Shown here piece after piece: positions 1 through 7,852 of a DNA stretch of 64,000 bases. The stretch spans positions 1-64,000 of the forward strand of contig JAFSPG010000017.1 of the NCBI GenBank assembly GCA_017443025.1. The letters run 5' to 3'. The translations under genes and the position numbers were made by a program. The stretch comes from Bacteroidales bacterium. GTDB lineage: Bacteria; Bacteroidota; Bacteroidia; Bacteroidales; UBA932. How positions within the stretch are numbered: position 1 is the stretch's first letter; each line of letters opens with the position of its first letter. A model generated the notes under the pieces. The model had not been told where the DNA came from. It worked only from the letters and a program-made list of their open reading frames with translations, and did no database searches.

Positions 1-1
1 A

Positions 2-1342
2 ACTACGGTGTCTAATGAGACGGTGCGGGCCTATATGGCGGTGCAGCCGGTGGATTTCAGCGACAAGACTGTTACAGCGACACTCTATACTTCAAATGGC
101 AGTTATTCTGCTCAGGTTGTATCCCGCGAGGTGAAGAAGGGCAGCGCTGCCTTCCTACGCTTTGCCGGTGACTTTACTCCCTCAATCATAGAGTTTGCAG
201 ATGCAGAGGTCAAGCGCCTCTGCGTGGAGAATTGGGATACTGACGGCGACGGCGAACTCAGCTACCAGGAAGCCGCCGCCGTAACGGATTTAGGAGAAGT
301 GTTCTGGGATAACCAAACCATAACCACATTTAATGAACTGGAATATTTCACGGGATTAACGAGCATTGGGGACGATGCTTTTGGGGTTTGCGAAAGTCTC
401 ACGTCCGTCGTAATTCCAGAAGGTGTTACAGGCATTGGGGAGAGTGCTTTTCATGGTTGCGATAGTCTCAAATCCATTTTGATTCCGGAAGGTGTAGCGA
501 GTATCGGGGACGGGGCTTTTTCTTCTTGCAGTAGTCTCACATCCATTGTAATTCCGGAAGGAGTTACGAGCATTGGGGGTTATGCTTTTACTTGGTGCAG
601 TAGTCTCACATCCATTGTAATTCCGGAAGGAGTTACGAGCATTGGGGATGGGCTTTTTAGTTATTGCAGTAGCCTTACGTCCATTGTAATTCCGGAAGGA
701 GTTACTATCATTGGGCATAGGGCTTTTGCAGATTGCAGTAGATTGTCCGTTTTTTATGGAAAATTTGCTTCTGTCGACGGTCGTTGTTTGATAGTTGATG
801 GATGTTTAACGGCATTTGCTCCATATGATGTAGCATCATATACTATTCCGGAGGGAGTCGTTAGCATTGGGGACGATGCTTTTCATGGTTGCCGGAGTCT
901 CACGTCCATTGTAATTCCAGAAGGAGTTACAAGCATTGGGGACGAAGCTTTTGCGTATTGCGATAGTCTCACGTCCATTGTAATTCCGGAAGGAGTTACG
1001 AGCATTGGGAGTTATGCTTTTGATAGTTGCAGTAGTCTCACATCCATTGTAATTCCAGAGGGAGTCGCTAGCATTGGGGAAGGGGCTTTTAGTGGTTGCA
1101 GTAGTCTCACGTCCGTCGTAATTCCTGATAGTGTTACAAGCATTGGGTACTATTCTTTTGGTTATTGCACAACCTTATTTAAAATAGAATGTAAGTCACA
1201 AACACCACCTACAGCCGGTGGAAATATGTTCTATAAGACTAATAATTGTCCCATATACGTTCAAAATGAATCAGTGGAAGCCTACAAGGCGGCGCCTGGT
1301 TGGAGTGACTATGCCGGCAGAATCTTCGGCATAGTCGAATAG
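2..1342 (+). CDS. BspA-type leucine-rich-repeat surface protein, 5' end outside window
   Basis: Probable cell-surface adhesin-like protein. The frame is open to the left edge, so the true start lies upstream; the GTG at position 8 is only the first possible start codon here. The visible N-terminal 60 residues resemble the end of a fimbrillin-like beta domain. An EF-hand-like calcium loop (DTDGDGELSYQEA) follows at about residues 77-89, counting from the GTG. After that come about ten 23-residue LRR_5/BspA repeats of the form LTSIVIPEGVTSIGxxAFxxC, interrupted once by a diverged repeat. The tail (VEAYKAAPGW) is the usual cap of this family. BspA-like repeats are known in secreted or surface proteins that bind host or matrix proteins; binding by this one is inference. 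Confidence 0.8.
   Translation, partial: TTVSNETVRAYMAVQPVDFSDKTVTATLYTSNGSYSAQVVSREVKKGSAAFLRFAGDFTPSIIEFADAEVKRLCVENWDTDGDGELSYQEAAAVTDLGEVFWDNQTITTFNELEYFTGLTSIGDDAFGVCESLTSVVIPEGVTGIGESAFHGCDSLKSILIPEGVASIGDGAFSSCSSLTSIVIPEGVTSIGGYAFTWCSSLTSIVIPEGVTSIGDGLFSYCSSLTSIVIPEGVTIIGHRAFADCSRLSVFYGKFASVDGRCLIVDGCLTAFAPYDVASYTIPEGVVSIGDDAFHGCRSLTSIVIPEGVTSIGDEAFAYCDSLTSIVIPEGVTSIGSYAFDSCSSLTSIVIPEGVASIGEGAFSGCSSLTSVVIPDSVTSIGYYSFGYCTTLFKIECKSQTPPTAGGNMFYKTNNCPIYVQNESVEAYKAAPGWSDYAGRIFGIVE
420..1140 (+). repeat. 69-bp tandem repeats inside the LRR gene
   Basis: Successive 69-bp units, each encoding 23 residues, are nearly identical at DNA level (for example 'tccattgtaattccggaagg' recurs unit after unit). 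The array is broken near 735-840 by a diverged unit. Near-identity of synonymous sites suggests recent expansion or gene conversion. Confidence 0.85.
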
Positions 1343-1440
1343 AGATAAAACATCAGCCATGCTTCCCGGAATCAAGAGTATCTACCTCCTCAAATAGGAA
1401 AGAATCTATAATAGTTATCTTAATTTTTAACAGTGTAATT

Positions 1441-2838
1441 ATGAAAAAAAAGTCAATTGCTTTACTGATTGGAGTATTATTCTCCATCTGTACATCTTTT
1501 GTCGTTTCTGCAAAGGATTATGTCTTTACCGTTGATGGTATCGGCGACATAAAAGTGGGAACAAAAATGTCTTCCCTGCCAAAACAGGTCCCAGGTTTGT
1601 ATGATAAAGTTGAATTTGTTGAGGAAGATTCCGGAGAAGCGGCCGATGAATATACGGTTCGTTATTACCGCATGGTAAGTGGACAGGAAGTTGTCTTGAA
1701 AATCTATCCTGAAAACGACAAGATTATTGGGATTGATGTTGTATCTAAAAGAATAAAGACTGCAAACGGGCTTAGTTTGGCATCAACTGCGTCTGAGTTG
1801 TTCGCGGCCGGCGCACATGCGGTTGCATGGAATGATGGCTCTGTGTATATTGTTTGTGATGGCGTTTTATTTTTAGACCAGCCATTGTCTAAAACCGGCA
1901 TGAAAAAGGCAGAACAAGCATATTTGGGCGAAAGCGTTAAATTTGAGGCGTCTGACTTTACAGGAAATCCCGGTCGCATTAATACCTCAGAATTGTGGAA
2001 GGAGATAGTCAATACTGACATTAGTTTTCCTGGGTCAAAGACTGATACATTATCCTTGATTCTCGGCATTTTGTTTATTGCCGTCATGTTGGCTATAATA
2101 GCCCATATGGTGTATGTTAATTATTTCAGGAAAGAGTATCCAGAAACACTTCCCGATATGTCTGGTTCAGCAGATAACAATGCCTATGTGAAAGAGGCTA
2201 TGGACAACCTGTACAATGTCGAATTCACTCCGTACTGCGATCCAAATGAGACGCCGGGTCCTGATGTATATAATTTCCCTATCGGAAGGAAGTCGGCATA
2301 TCATGCTAAAGAAGTCCTTGACGAAGTTTATGCAAATCATCTTCCAGTCGACGGTGAGGCTGCCGAAGATTTGAGGAAAGTCTCAATCGTAACGAATGAA
2401 GCGTTCAAGAGGACTTTTGCCGGATCATGGAAATATCTGATTATTACTGCAATAATTGGGGTGTGTTCTTGTCTGCTGAACAGCGATTTGACACCGTTGC
2501 CTTTCTTCTCGCTGTCCTGTGTCCTGTACTATTTCTCTTGCAGGACTCCTAATTATGTCCTGATGAAAAAGGATCTGAAGGCTTTGAAGTCCGGGCATGT
2601 GTCGAGTAGCCTCACAAACGGGCTTATTGCCGGAATTTTCGGCCTGGCCGCCTCCGCCCCGGTATATGTAACTGTTATCAAGAATCGTAATACCGGTGAA
2701 GTCCTCTCACGTGATGAAGATCACTCAATGACCGTAGTTGGGCTGGCAATCATGGTTATATTGTTCATAATACTTGCCATGTTTATGATGTTTATCGGCA
2801 TCTTCAACTACCTGCGAAATTATGTCCTGCGTAAGTAA
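1441..2838 (+). CDS. Exported multi-pass membrane protein of unknown function
   Basis: I do not recognise a family. The 465-residue product begins with a clear signal peptide or anchor (residues 1-24, MKKKSIALLIGV...VVSAKD). A soluble, presumably periplasmic, domain of about 180 residues follows. A strong transmembrane helix lies at about 204-228, then a cytoplasmic-looking segment of about 100 residues. Further hydrophobic helices lie near 330-345, 350-368, 396-416 and 430-458. Base composition is AT-richer than the core genes, as in the neighbouring LRR gene. An upstream gap of about 100 nt and a downstream terminator-like hairpin suggest it is transcribed alone. Confidence 0.6.
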   Translation: MKKKSIALLIGVLFSICTSFVVSAKDYVFTVDGIGDIKVGTKMSSLPKQVPGLYDKVEFVEEDSGEAADEYTVRYYRMVSGQEVVLKIYPENDKIIGIDVVSKRIKTANGLSLASTASELFAAGAHAVAWNDGSVYIVCDGVLFLDQPLSKTGMKKAEQAYLGESVKFEASDFTGNPGRINTSELWKEIVNTDISFPGSKTDTLSLILGILFIAVMLAIIAHMVYVNYFRKEYPETLPDMSGSADNNAYVKEAMDNLYNVEFTPYCDPNETPGPDVYNFPIGRKSAYHAKEVLDEVYANHLPVDGEAAEDLRKVSIVTNEAFKRTFAGSWKYLIITAIIGVCSCLLNSDLTPLPFFSLSCVLYYFSCRTPNYVLMKKDLKALKSGHVSSSLTNGLIAGIFGLAASAPVYVTVIKNRNTGEVLSRDEDHSMTVVGLAIMVILFIILAMFMMFIGIFNYLRNYVLRK

Positions 2839-2891
2839 CAGGATAGAGTGAGGTGAGCTCAGATCAGGGCTTACGTAACACTTATGAGTAA

Positions 2892-2924
2892 CAATGGCGA
2901 CTCCTCGGAGCCGCCATTGCTTTT
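2892..2924 (+). terminator. Intrinsic terminator after the 465-aa membrane protein gene
   Basis: CAATGGCG pairs with CGCCATTG (2892-2899/2912-2919), with an inner CTCC/GGAG pair, and is followed by CTTTTA. It lies about 55 nt past the stop codon on the plus strand. Confidence 0.7.
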
Positions 2925-2943
2925 ATACTATTCATGAAGCAGT

Positions 2944-3204
2944 CTATGAATTCTTTGCTAATTCAAGTGCTTTCTTGATATCGGCATCAGACATGCCCAT
3001 TTGAGCAAGGGCCTTTGCCATTTGCTCCAGGCCTTCGGCTTTTCCTTTGTTCTCAGCGTAGGCCATCTGGTTCTTCAAGTCGCGTTCGGTTGTCATATCT
3101 TCGATGTATCTGATTCGTTCCGTTGGCGTAAAGGTAGATAATTCTGCCGATTCAAACAATAATTTGAAGATTTCTTCCTTCAGCTCCTTCGGCTGCGCCG
3201 GCAA
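2944..3204 (-). pseudogene. C-terminal remnant of an Rpn/PD-(D/E)XK nuclease-transposase family protein
   Basis: Eighty-six residues survive and match the usual C-terminal part of Rpn-type (recombination-promoting nuclease, 'PD-(D/E)XK nuclease family transposase') proteins: a segment like FESAELSTFTPTERIRYIEDMT, then a helical EN-KGKAEGLEQMAKALAQMG tail. Full-length members are roughly 300 residues; the N-terminal nuclease core is absent. The only start is a TTG, and the sequence immediately upstream is the promoter region of the next gene. I call it a truncated leftover. A short stand-alone protein is possible but less likely. Confidence 0.5.
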
Positions 3205-3246
3205 TGACGAAGAAAGACATAGGGCGGTTATTTGTCTGTATTTTGT

Positions 3247-3254
3247 TATATTTG
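3247..3254 (+). promoter_or_regulatory. Putative -7 box for the nitroreductase gene
   Basis: TATATTTG matches the Bacteroidota -7 consensus TAnnTTTG about 45 nt ahead of the ATG at 3298. No well-spaced TTTG -33 box was found. Confidence 0.45.
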
Positions 3255-3297
3255 CGGAGGAATACAGTATGAATCATAATCAGAATAATCGCTAATC

Positions 3298-3906
3298 ATG
3301 AAAAGAGGATTTTTTGCTTTGATTGCAGCTGCAGCATTGGTATGCACGGGCTGCGCTGGAAGCGGGGCAGGTGCTCCGTCGCTTGACGAAGTTTTTGTTT
3401 CACGCCGAAGCATCCGGGCTTATGAGGCCGGAAGGACTATATCTGAGGCAGAGGTCCGCGAACTTCTAACCGCTACCCAGAATGCGCCTTCATGGGCTAA
3501 TCAGCAGCCGAGCAAGTATTACGTTGCTATCGGTGAAGAGAAACGCAATGCCGTACTTGAACTCATCGGCGGGAATAAGTCACGCGTGATTAATGCTCCG
3601 GTAATGATTGTCTCTACCTTCGAGACCGGAAAATCCGGCTTCTTCCGCGGCCAGCAGGTTGATGCAGAAGGCAATCTGTGGGGTGCATACGACAACGGCC
3701 TAAGCAACGCCTATCTTATTCTCAAGGCGAGGGCAATGGGTTTTGATACCCTCATTATGGGGATGAGGATGGCCGACGAACTACGTCAGCTCTTCGATAT
3801 TCCCGAAAATGAGGTGATTCTGGCAGTAATCGCCCTGGGATACAGGGATCAGGAGCCTAAGATGCCGGTTCACCGTCCGCTCGACGAGATAGCACGTTTC
3901 TTTTAG
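3298..3906 (+). CDS. Nitroreductase-family lipoprotein
   Basis: FMN-dependent nitroreductase fold (202 aa), probably NAD(P)H-dependent reduction of nitro compounds or quinones. The N-terminus is a lipoprotein signal (MKRGFFALIAAAALVCTGC), with Cys19 as the likely lipidated residue, so the enzyme would be membrane-anchored outside the cytoplasm. The FMN-phosphate motif SRRSIRAYE follows near residue 37, then NAPSWANQQPSKYYV and, near the C-terminus, GYRDQEP. Nitroreductases with a lipobox occur in Bacteroidales but most family members are cytosolic. The stop codon overlaps the convergent DUF3737 gene by four bases (TTAG). Confidence 0.85.
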   Translation: MKRGFFALIAAAALVCTGCAGSGAGAPSLDEVFVSRRSIRAYEAGRTISEAEVRELLTATQNAPSWANQQPSKYYVAIGEEKRNAVLELIGGNKSRVINAPVMIVSTFETGKSGFFRGQQVDAEGNLWGAYDNGLSNAYLILKARAMGFDTLIMGMRMADELRQLFDIPENEVILAVIALGYRDQEPKMPVHRPLDEIARFF

Positions 3907-4760
3907 ACACCTTCACGAATTACGCAGTCGGCGGGGGCCTTGATGTTGGAATCAAGGATGATTTCGCCTATGCTTCCTGCGCTGATATGACCGGTACGGG
4001 GGTTCTTGACCGAGGTGATGTGTCCTTTTATCGTCGCTTCCACTGAAGAGTATTCGAAAGCAAGGTCGGCGTCGGAGCCGAAGGTGCAGTCCTCAAGGAC
4101 CAGGCCTTCGGCGTAGCAGAGCGGCTGGCTGCCGGTAATGTGGCAGCGCACCAGATGCAGGCCCCGCGAATGCCATCCGAGGAATTCCCCGTTGATTACC
4201 GAATCGTAAACCGTGGCGTTCTCGCACTCCCAGAAGGCATCCTTGGTGTCGAGAATCGAGTCGCGGATTTCAATATTCTTCGACCACTGGAAGGAATAGT
4301 TGCCGCTCAGGCGGAAATTCCTCAGCTTGATATCGTGGCACTTCATGAAGATATAGTCTGCGCGCTCGGCTTTGAGGTTCTCGGCCTCGATGTTGCCGCA
4401 GTGCCAGAAGGTCTCGGAGGCACTGCCGATAAGGATATTGCGCAGCTTCATCCCCTCCATCTCGCGGAACATCTTCGGGGCGTCCACGATAGTATCTTCC
4501 ATCACAAGATTCTTCGAATACCATAGCGCCGCACGTGCACCGACTGTAAAGATGCAGTCTTTGACGGTAAAGCCGTCGCAGCACCACAGGGGATATTTTC
4601 CCTCGAAGCGGCAGCCTGTGGCCGTGATGTCGGCCGTCTCCTTCAGGGCAGATTCTCCTTCGTGGATAATGACGCCGTCAAGCAGCAGATGCTTTTGGCA
4701 GTAGAGTGGGCGTTCGCCGCCGAATTCCTGGTTCTTGATGATGGTTTTTTCGGTATTCAT
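3903..4760 (-). CDS. DUF3737 family protein (predicted right-handed beta-helix)
   Basis: A 285-residue protein matching the DUF3737 family. It is built from short repeating strands with alternating polar and hydrophobic residues (for example GCRFEGKYPLWCCDGFTVKD, and DAFWECENATVYDSVINGEF), as expected for a pectate-lyase-like beta-helix. No catalytic residues can be assigned and there is no signal peptide. Its start overlaps the stop of the upstream MATE gene by 4 nt (ATGA on the minus strand), so the two are almost certainly co-transcribed. The biochemical role of the family is not established. Confidence 0.8.
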   Translation of the reverse strand: MNTEKTIIKNQEFGGERPLYCQKHLLLDGVIIHEGESALKETADITATGCRFEGKYPLWCCDGFTVKDCIFTVGARAALWYSKNLVMEDTIVDAPKMFREMEGMKLRNILIGSASETFWHCGNIEAENLKAERADYIFMKCHDIKLRNFRLSGNYSFQWSKNIEIRDSILDTKDAFWECENATVYDSVINGEFLGWHSRGLHLVRCHITGSQPLCYAEGLVLEDCTFGSDADLAFEYSSVEATIKGHITSVKNPRTGHISAGSIGEIILDSNIKAPADCVIREGV

Positions 4761-6199
4761 CGTGCAAAGTTTTTATTAATCCAGCCCTTGCCCCTAATAT
4801 GGAAGAGGAAGAGTATGCCCCTGACATTCAGTTCGATACACATCGGAATCCAGTATCCTGCCAGGCCGATCTTAGGCGTAAGCCATACTGCCAGGCCGAT
4901 TCGGACTATCCACATGCTCGAAAGGTTGAGTATGCTGGGTATGGTAGTGTCACCGGCTCCGACGCAGCATCCGTATGCCACAATCGACGCGGCGTACATA
5001 GTCTCGGCAAAGGCCTCGATACGCAGCACGTAGGAGCCAAGTGATATGATATCGGGGTCGTCGCAGAGGAGGGACATTATCTGCGGAGCCATAAAGAACA
5101 GCAGAGCACCGAGAAGGGTCATCATCCCCATTCCGAGAGCCATCGTTATGCGGGAGAAACTCTTGGCAAGGTTTTGCCTTTCGGCTCCGATGCTCTGGCC
5201 CACGAGGGTGGTGGCGGCATCGGCCAGGCCATAGCCGGGCGTGTAACACACGCTTTCGGCGATGATGGCCAGGTTGTTGGCTGCCAGCGCAATGGGGCCG
5301 AGCGGAGCCACAATCACGGTTCCTGCGATGTATGCGCCCCTCATCGCGATATTCTGCAGGCAAATAGGCCCGCTGATGCCTATGGCGTTTTTAAGTACCT
5401 TACGGCTCGGCTTGAAGCTGCCGCTTTCACCGCGCAGCGAAAGAATGGGCGATTTTATCAGGGTAAACCATAGCATCAGGGCGGCGGTTATGGCCATTGC
5501 AAGGCAGGTGCCGAGGGCCGCGCCCTTAACTCCCATCCCTGCGCCAGGGACGGTTAATTCCATCCCGAACAGCTGAATATCTCTCTCGGGGAAAATCAGG
5601 AAGAAATTGAATATCACATCCAGAAAGCACATTACCACTTCGAGGATGCTTGGCAGTTTCATGTTGCCGCTGCACTGAAGCATTGTACTGCAGAGCCACA
5701 TTACCTGCATGAAGGGCACGCTGAGGGAGAAAATGAAGAAATACTCCGAAGCTTCGCCGGCAATCTCGGGCGAGCCCCCGAGCCAGTATGGCAGCACGGG
5801 GCTGATAATGACTCCGATTGCGGCCATTATCAGGCTGAGGCCAAGACACGACGACAAGCCTTCGCGCAGCACCTGTCTCGCGCCGCGGAAGTCGTTGGAA
5901 CCCACCAGATGAGCCACCTGTACGGAAAAGCCCTGGCAAATGGCGTAAGAGAATCCGCCGAAAAGCCAGGTCGAGGTCGCTATAAGGCCGATGGATGCGG
6001 CTGGATTTGCCCCAAGGCTCCCCACCATCGAGGCGTCGATGAACTGCAGGAGCACCGAAGCCAGCTGGGCCAGGAAAGCCGGACCGCAGAGCAGCAGGGT
6101 AAGGCTTACCCTCTGCTGCCCTGAGAGATGGCGGCCACCTCTTAGCCTCTCAAGCAGCAAATCCTTTTTTGAAATATGTCTGGCTGAAACAGTTTCCAT
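4757..6199 (-). CDS. MATE family multidrug/metabolite exporter
   Basis: Inner-membrane Na+ or H+ antiporter of the MATE/NorM superfamily: 480 residues with about 12 hydrophobic helices in two homologous halves. Family features include the first-helix region LLLCGPAFLAQLASVLLQFIDASMVGSLG and, in the second half, NAIGISGPICLQNIAMRGAY. Substrate cannot be inferred. It is the first gene of a two-gene minus-strand unit with the DUF3737 gene, and is divergent from the PfkB kinase gene. A 15-bp palindrome lies in the shared intergenic region. Confidence 0.9.
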   Translation of the reverse strand: METVSARHISKKDLLLERLRGGRHLSGQQRVSLTLLLCGPAFLAQLASVLLQFIDASMVGSLGANPAASIGLIATSTWLFGGFSYAICQGFSVQVAHLVGSNDFRGARQVLREGLSSCLGLSLIMAAIGVIISPVLPYWLGGSPEIAGEASEYFFIFSLSVPFMQVMWLCSTMLQCSGNMKLPSILEVVMCFLDVIFNFFLIFPERDIQLFGMELTVPGAGMGVKGAALGTCLAMAITAALMLWFTLIKSPILSLRGESGSFKPSRKVLKNAIGISGPICLQNIAMRGAYIAGTVIVAPLGPIALAANNLAIIAESVCYTPGYGLADAATTLVGQSIGAERQNLAKSFSRITMALGMGMMTLLGALLFFMAPQIMSLLCDDPDIISLGSYVLRIEAFAETMYAASIVAYGCCVGAGDTTIPSILNLSSMWIVRIGLAVWLTPKIGLAGYWIPMCIELNVRGILFLFHIRGKGWINKNFAR

Positions 6200-6241
6200 A
6201 CTACCTGCAAAGATAAGCGAAAAATTGAAGATTCAACATAC

Positions 6242-6256
6242 CCGACAAACTGTCGG
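6242..6256. promoter_or_regulatory. Short palindrome, possible operator between MATE and kinase genes
   Basis: CCGACA-AAC-TGTCGG is a perfect 6-bp inverted repeat just ahead of the -33 element of the kinase promoter, in the gap between divergent genes. Operator function is inference. Confidence 0.35.
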
Positions 6257-6288
6257 TTTTGCGGTTTCGGCCTTTTTGTGTAAATTTG
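6257..6288 (+). promoter_or_regulatory. Bacteroidota-type promoter for the PfkB kinase operon
   Basis: TTTTG at 6257-6261 and TAAATTTG at 6281-6288 with a 19-nt spacer match the Bacteroidota primary sigma consensus. The ATG of the kinase is 26 nt further on. Confidence 0.75.
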
Positions 6289-6314
6289 AAAGTTTGATTG
6301 GAAATTCGCGATTT

Positions 6315-7313
6315 ATGAAATCAATTCTCGGAATAGGCAATGCCTTGACTGACATTCTGGCCATCCTGCCAAACGAAGACCTCCTGGGTAAGTATCATCT
6401 CCCGAAGGGAAGTATGCAGCACGTCGATATGGAGACGGGCGACAACATCTGGAAGTCGCTTAAGGAAATCGGCGTGAAATATGTTCCCGGAGGCTCGGCC
6501 GCCAACACGATAACCTGTACCTCCATTTTCGGAATGCCCTCGGGCTATATCGGCAAGATTGGCAATGACGAGCTCGGCAACCTCTTCAAGAGTACCATGG
6601 AGCAGTTCGGCGTGAAGACCAGAATGCTTTACGGAACCAAGTCTTCCGGCCGTTGCATGGTGTTCATCACCGGGCCCAACGGCGACCGCACCTTTGCCGA
6701 TTATATGGGCTCCGCCCTTGAAATGGGCCCTGACGACATCAAGCCGGAATATTTCGAGGGATACGATTATTTCCATATTGAAGGTTATCTGGTCCAGAAC
6801 CAGGAACTCATCGCCAAAGCCGTGCATCTGGCCAAGGCCGCAGGCTGCATCATCTCCCTGGATATGGCTTCATATAACGTTGTCGAATCAAACGAGGCCT
6901 TCCTCCATAATCTGGTAGACAAATACGTAGATATTGTATTTGCCAACGAGACCGAGGCGGCTGCCTTTACCAAGCTTCCGCCAAGGGAAGCCCTCGAAGA
7001 AATCAGCCGTCACTGCAAGATAGCAGCGGTTAAGGTTGGCAAGGACGGTTCGATGGTCCAGAGCGGAGATGAATATCACTTCATCAAGCCCTGGCCTGCC
7101 AAGGCTATCGACGGCACCGGCGCCGGAGATACCTACGCGGCCGGCTTCCTCTATGCCCATTCGCTTGGCCTTCCGCTGAAGACCTGCGGAGAAATCGGCA
7201 CAATTATCGCGGCCAAGGTGGTAGAGGTGGTCGGAACCAAGATCGACATCCCTCGCTGGAGGGACGCAAAACTGGAAATCCGTCAACTTATAGATTCTGT
7301 AAAGAATGATTAA
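6315..7313 (+). CDS. PfkB-family carbohydrate/adenosine kinase
   Basis: Ribokinase-superfamily kinase (332 aa) that phosphorylates a sugar or nucleoside, most like the proteins annotated as adenosine kinase in Bacteroidales. The start at 6315 (MKSILGIGNALTDILAIL) was chosen over longer in-frame starts because it begins the conserved GxGNALxD motif and sits just after a good promoter. Visible motifs: GGSAANT substrate-binding stretch near residue 57, and the C-terminal PfkB signature DGTGAGDTYAAGFLYA with the catalytic Asp in GAGD. The gene overlaps the next by 8 nt and heads a five-gene run ending in umuDC. Confidence 0.85.
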   Translation: MKSILGIGNALTDILAILPNEDLLGKYHLPKGSMQHVDMETGDNIWKSLKEIGVKYVPGGSAANTITCTSIFGMPSGYIGKIGNDELGNLFKSTMEQFGVKTRMLYGTKSSGRCMVFITGPNGDRTFADYMGSALEMGPDDIKPEYFEGYDYFHIEGYLVQNQELIAKAVHLAKAAGCIISLDMASYNVVESNEAFLHNLVDKYVDIVFANETEAAAFTKLPPREALEEISRHCKIAAVKVGKDGSMVQSGDEYHFIKPWPAKAIDGTGAGDTYAAGFLYAHSLGLPLKTCGEIGTIIAAKVVEVVGTKIDIPRWRDAKLEIRQLIDSVKND

Positions 7314-7830
7314 GAATTATTTAAGAAACAGGATACTAAGGAAAAAACAAAGTCCTGTTCCTACAGCCATAATGCCGCTGTCGGATGTCAGGAATGCCGT
7401 TGTTTTCCTAAACGTGGAAGATACGTCTTACGATGACTGTAAGAACGATATCCTCAACTATTTCCGTTCAAAGGGAATAAAGGTCGAGATATTTTTCCTC
7501 GAACTTCGAAGGATAGGCAGTGGCGAGAGGCTCATTACAAGTATCACCAATACCATCCTCCAGAAGGATATCAACTGGCTGGGCATTCCTTCCGATGAAA
7601 AACTGGCCCTTATCGACAGAATTAACCCTGATATGCTGATTCTGCTGCTTCCGTCGGATAATTTTACCGTGGAATTCATCGCAAAGTACTGCAAGGCCCG
7701 CTTCAAGGTCGGACGCCGTTATATCCACGACGACGTCCTCGACCTCGTAATTGCCGACAGGCCCAACGGAGAACTTCCTGCCGACAAAACCTTCGACAAT
7801 ATCAAGGCTTTCCTTGAGAAGATAAGATAG
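7306..7830 (+). CDS. DUF6913-like small protein
   Basis: A 174-residue soluble protein resembling the DUF6913 family, which is common next to core genes in Bacteroidales. It has a positively charged N-terminus (IKNYLRNRILRKKQ), then an alpha/beta region (AVVFLNVEDTSYDDCKNDILNYF; DMLILLLPSDN) that looks Rossmann-like. No catalytic motif or signal peptide was seen. The start overlaps the upstream kinase stop by 8 nt, so translation is probably coupled. Function unknown. Confidence 0.65.
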   Translation: MIKNYLRNRILRKKQSPVPTAIMPLSDVRNAVVFLNVEDTSYDDCKNDILNYFRSKGIKVEIFFLELRRIGSGERLITSITNTILQKDINWLGIPSDEKLALIDRINPDMLILLLPSDNFTVEFIAKYCKARFKVGRRYIHDDVLDLVIADRPNGELPADKTFDNIKAFLEKIR

Positions 7831-7852
7831 TTCCTCGTAAACCGAACTAAAG

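Noticed and set aside
356..718. Minus-strand frame opposite the LRR repeats with its own internal repeat pattern
   Set aside because: The periodic peptide (NARNSFRNYNG) is simply the reverse-strand reading of the 69-bp repeats.
420..1140. CRISPR array
   Set aside because: The regular 69-bp repeats are coding, have no unique spacers, and there are no cas genes.
5991..6314. 108-residue N-terminal extension of the PfkB kinase
   Set aside because: It would be translated through the promoter and opposite the MATE gene; the conserved family start is at 6315.
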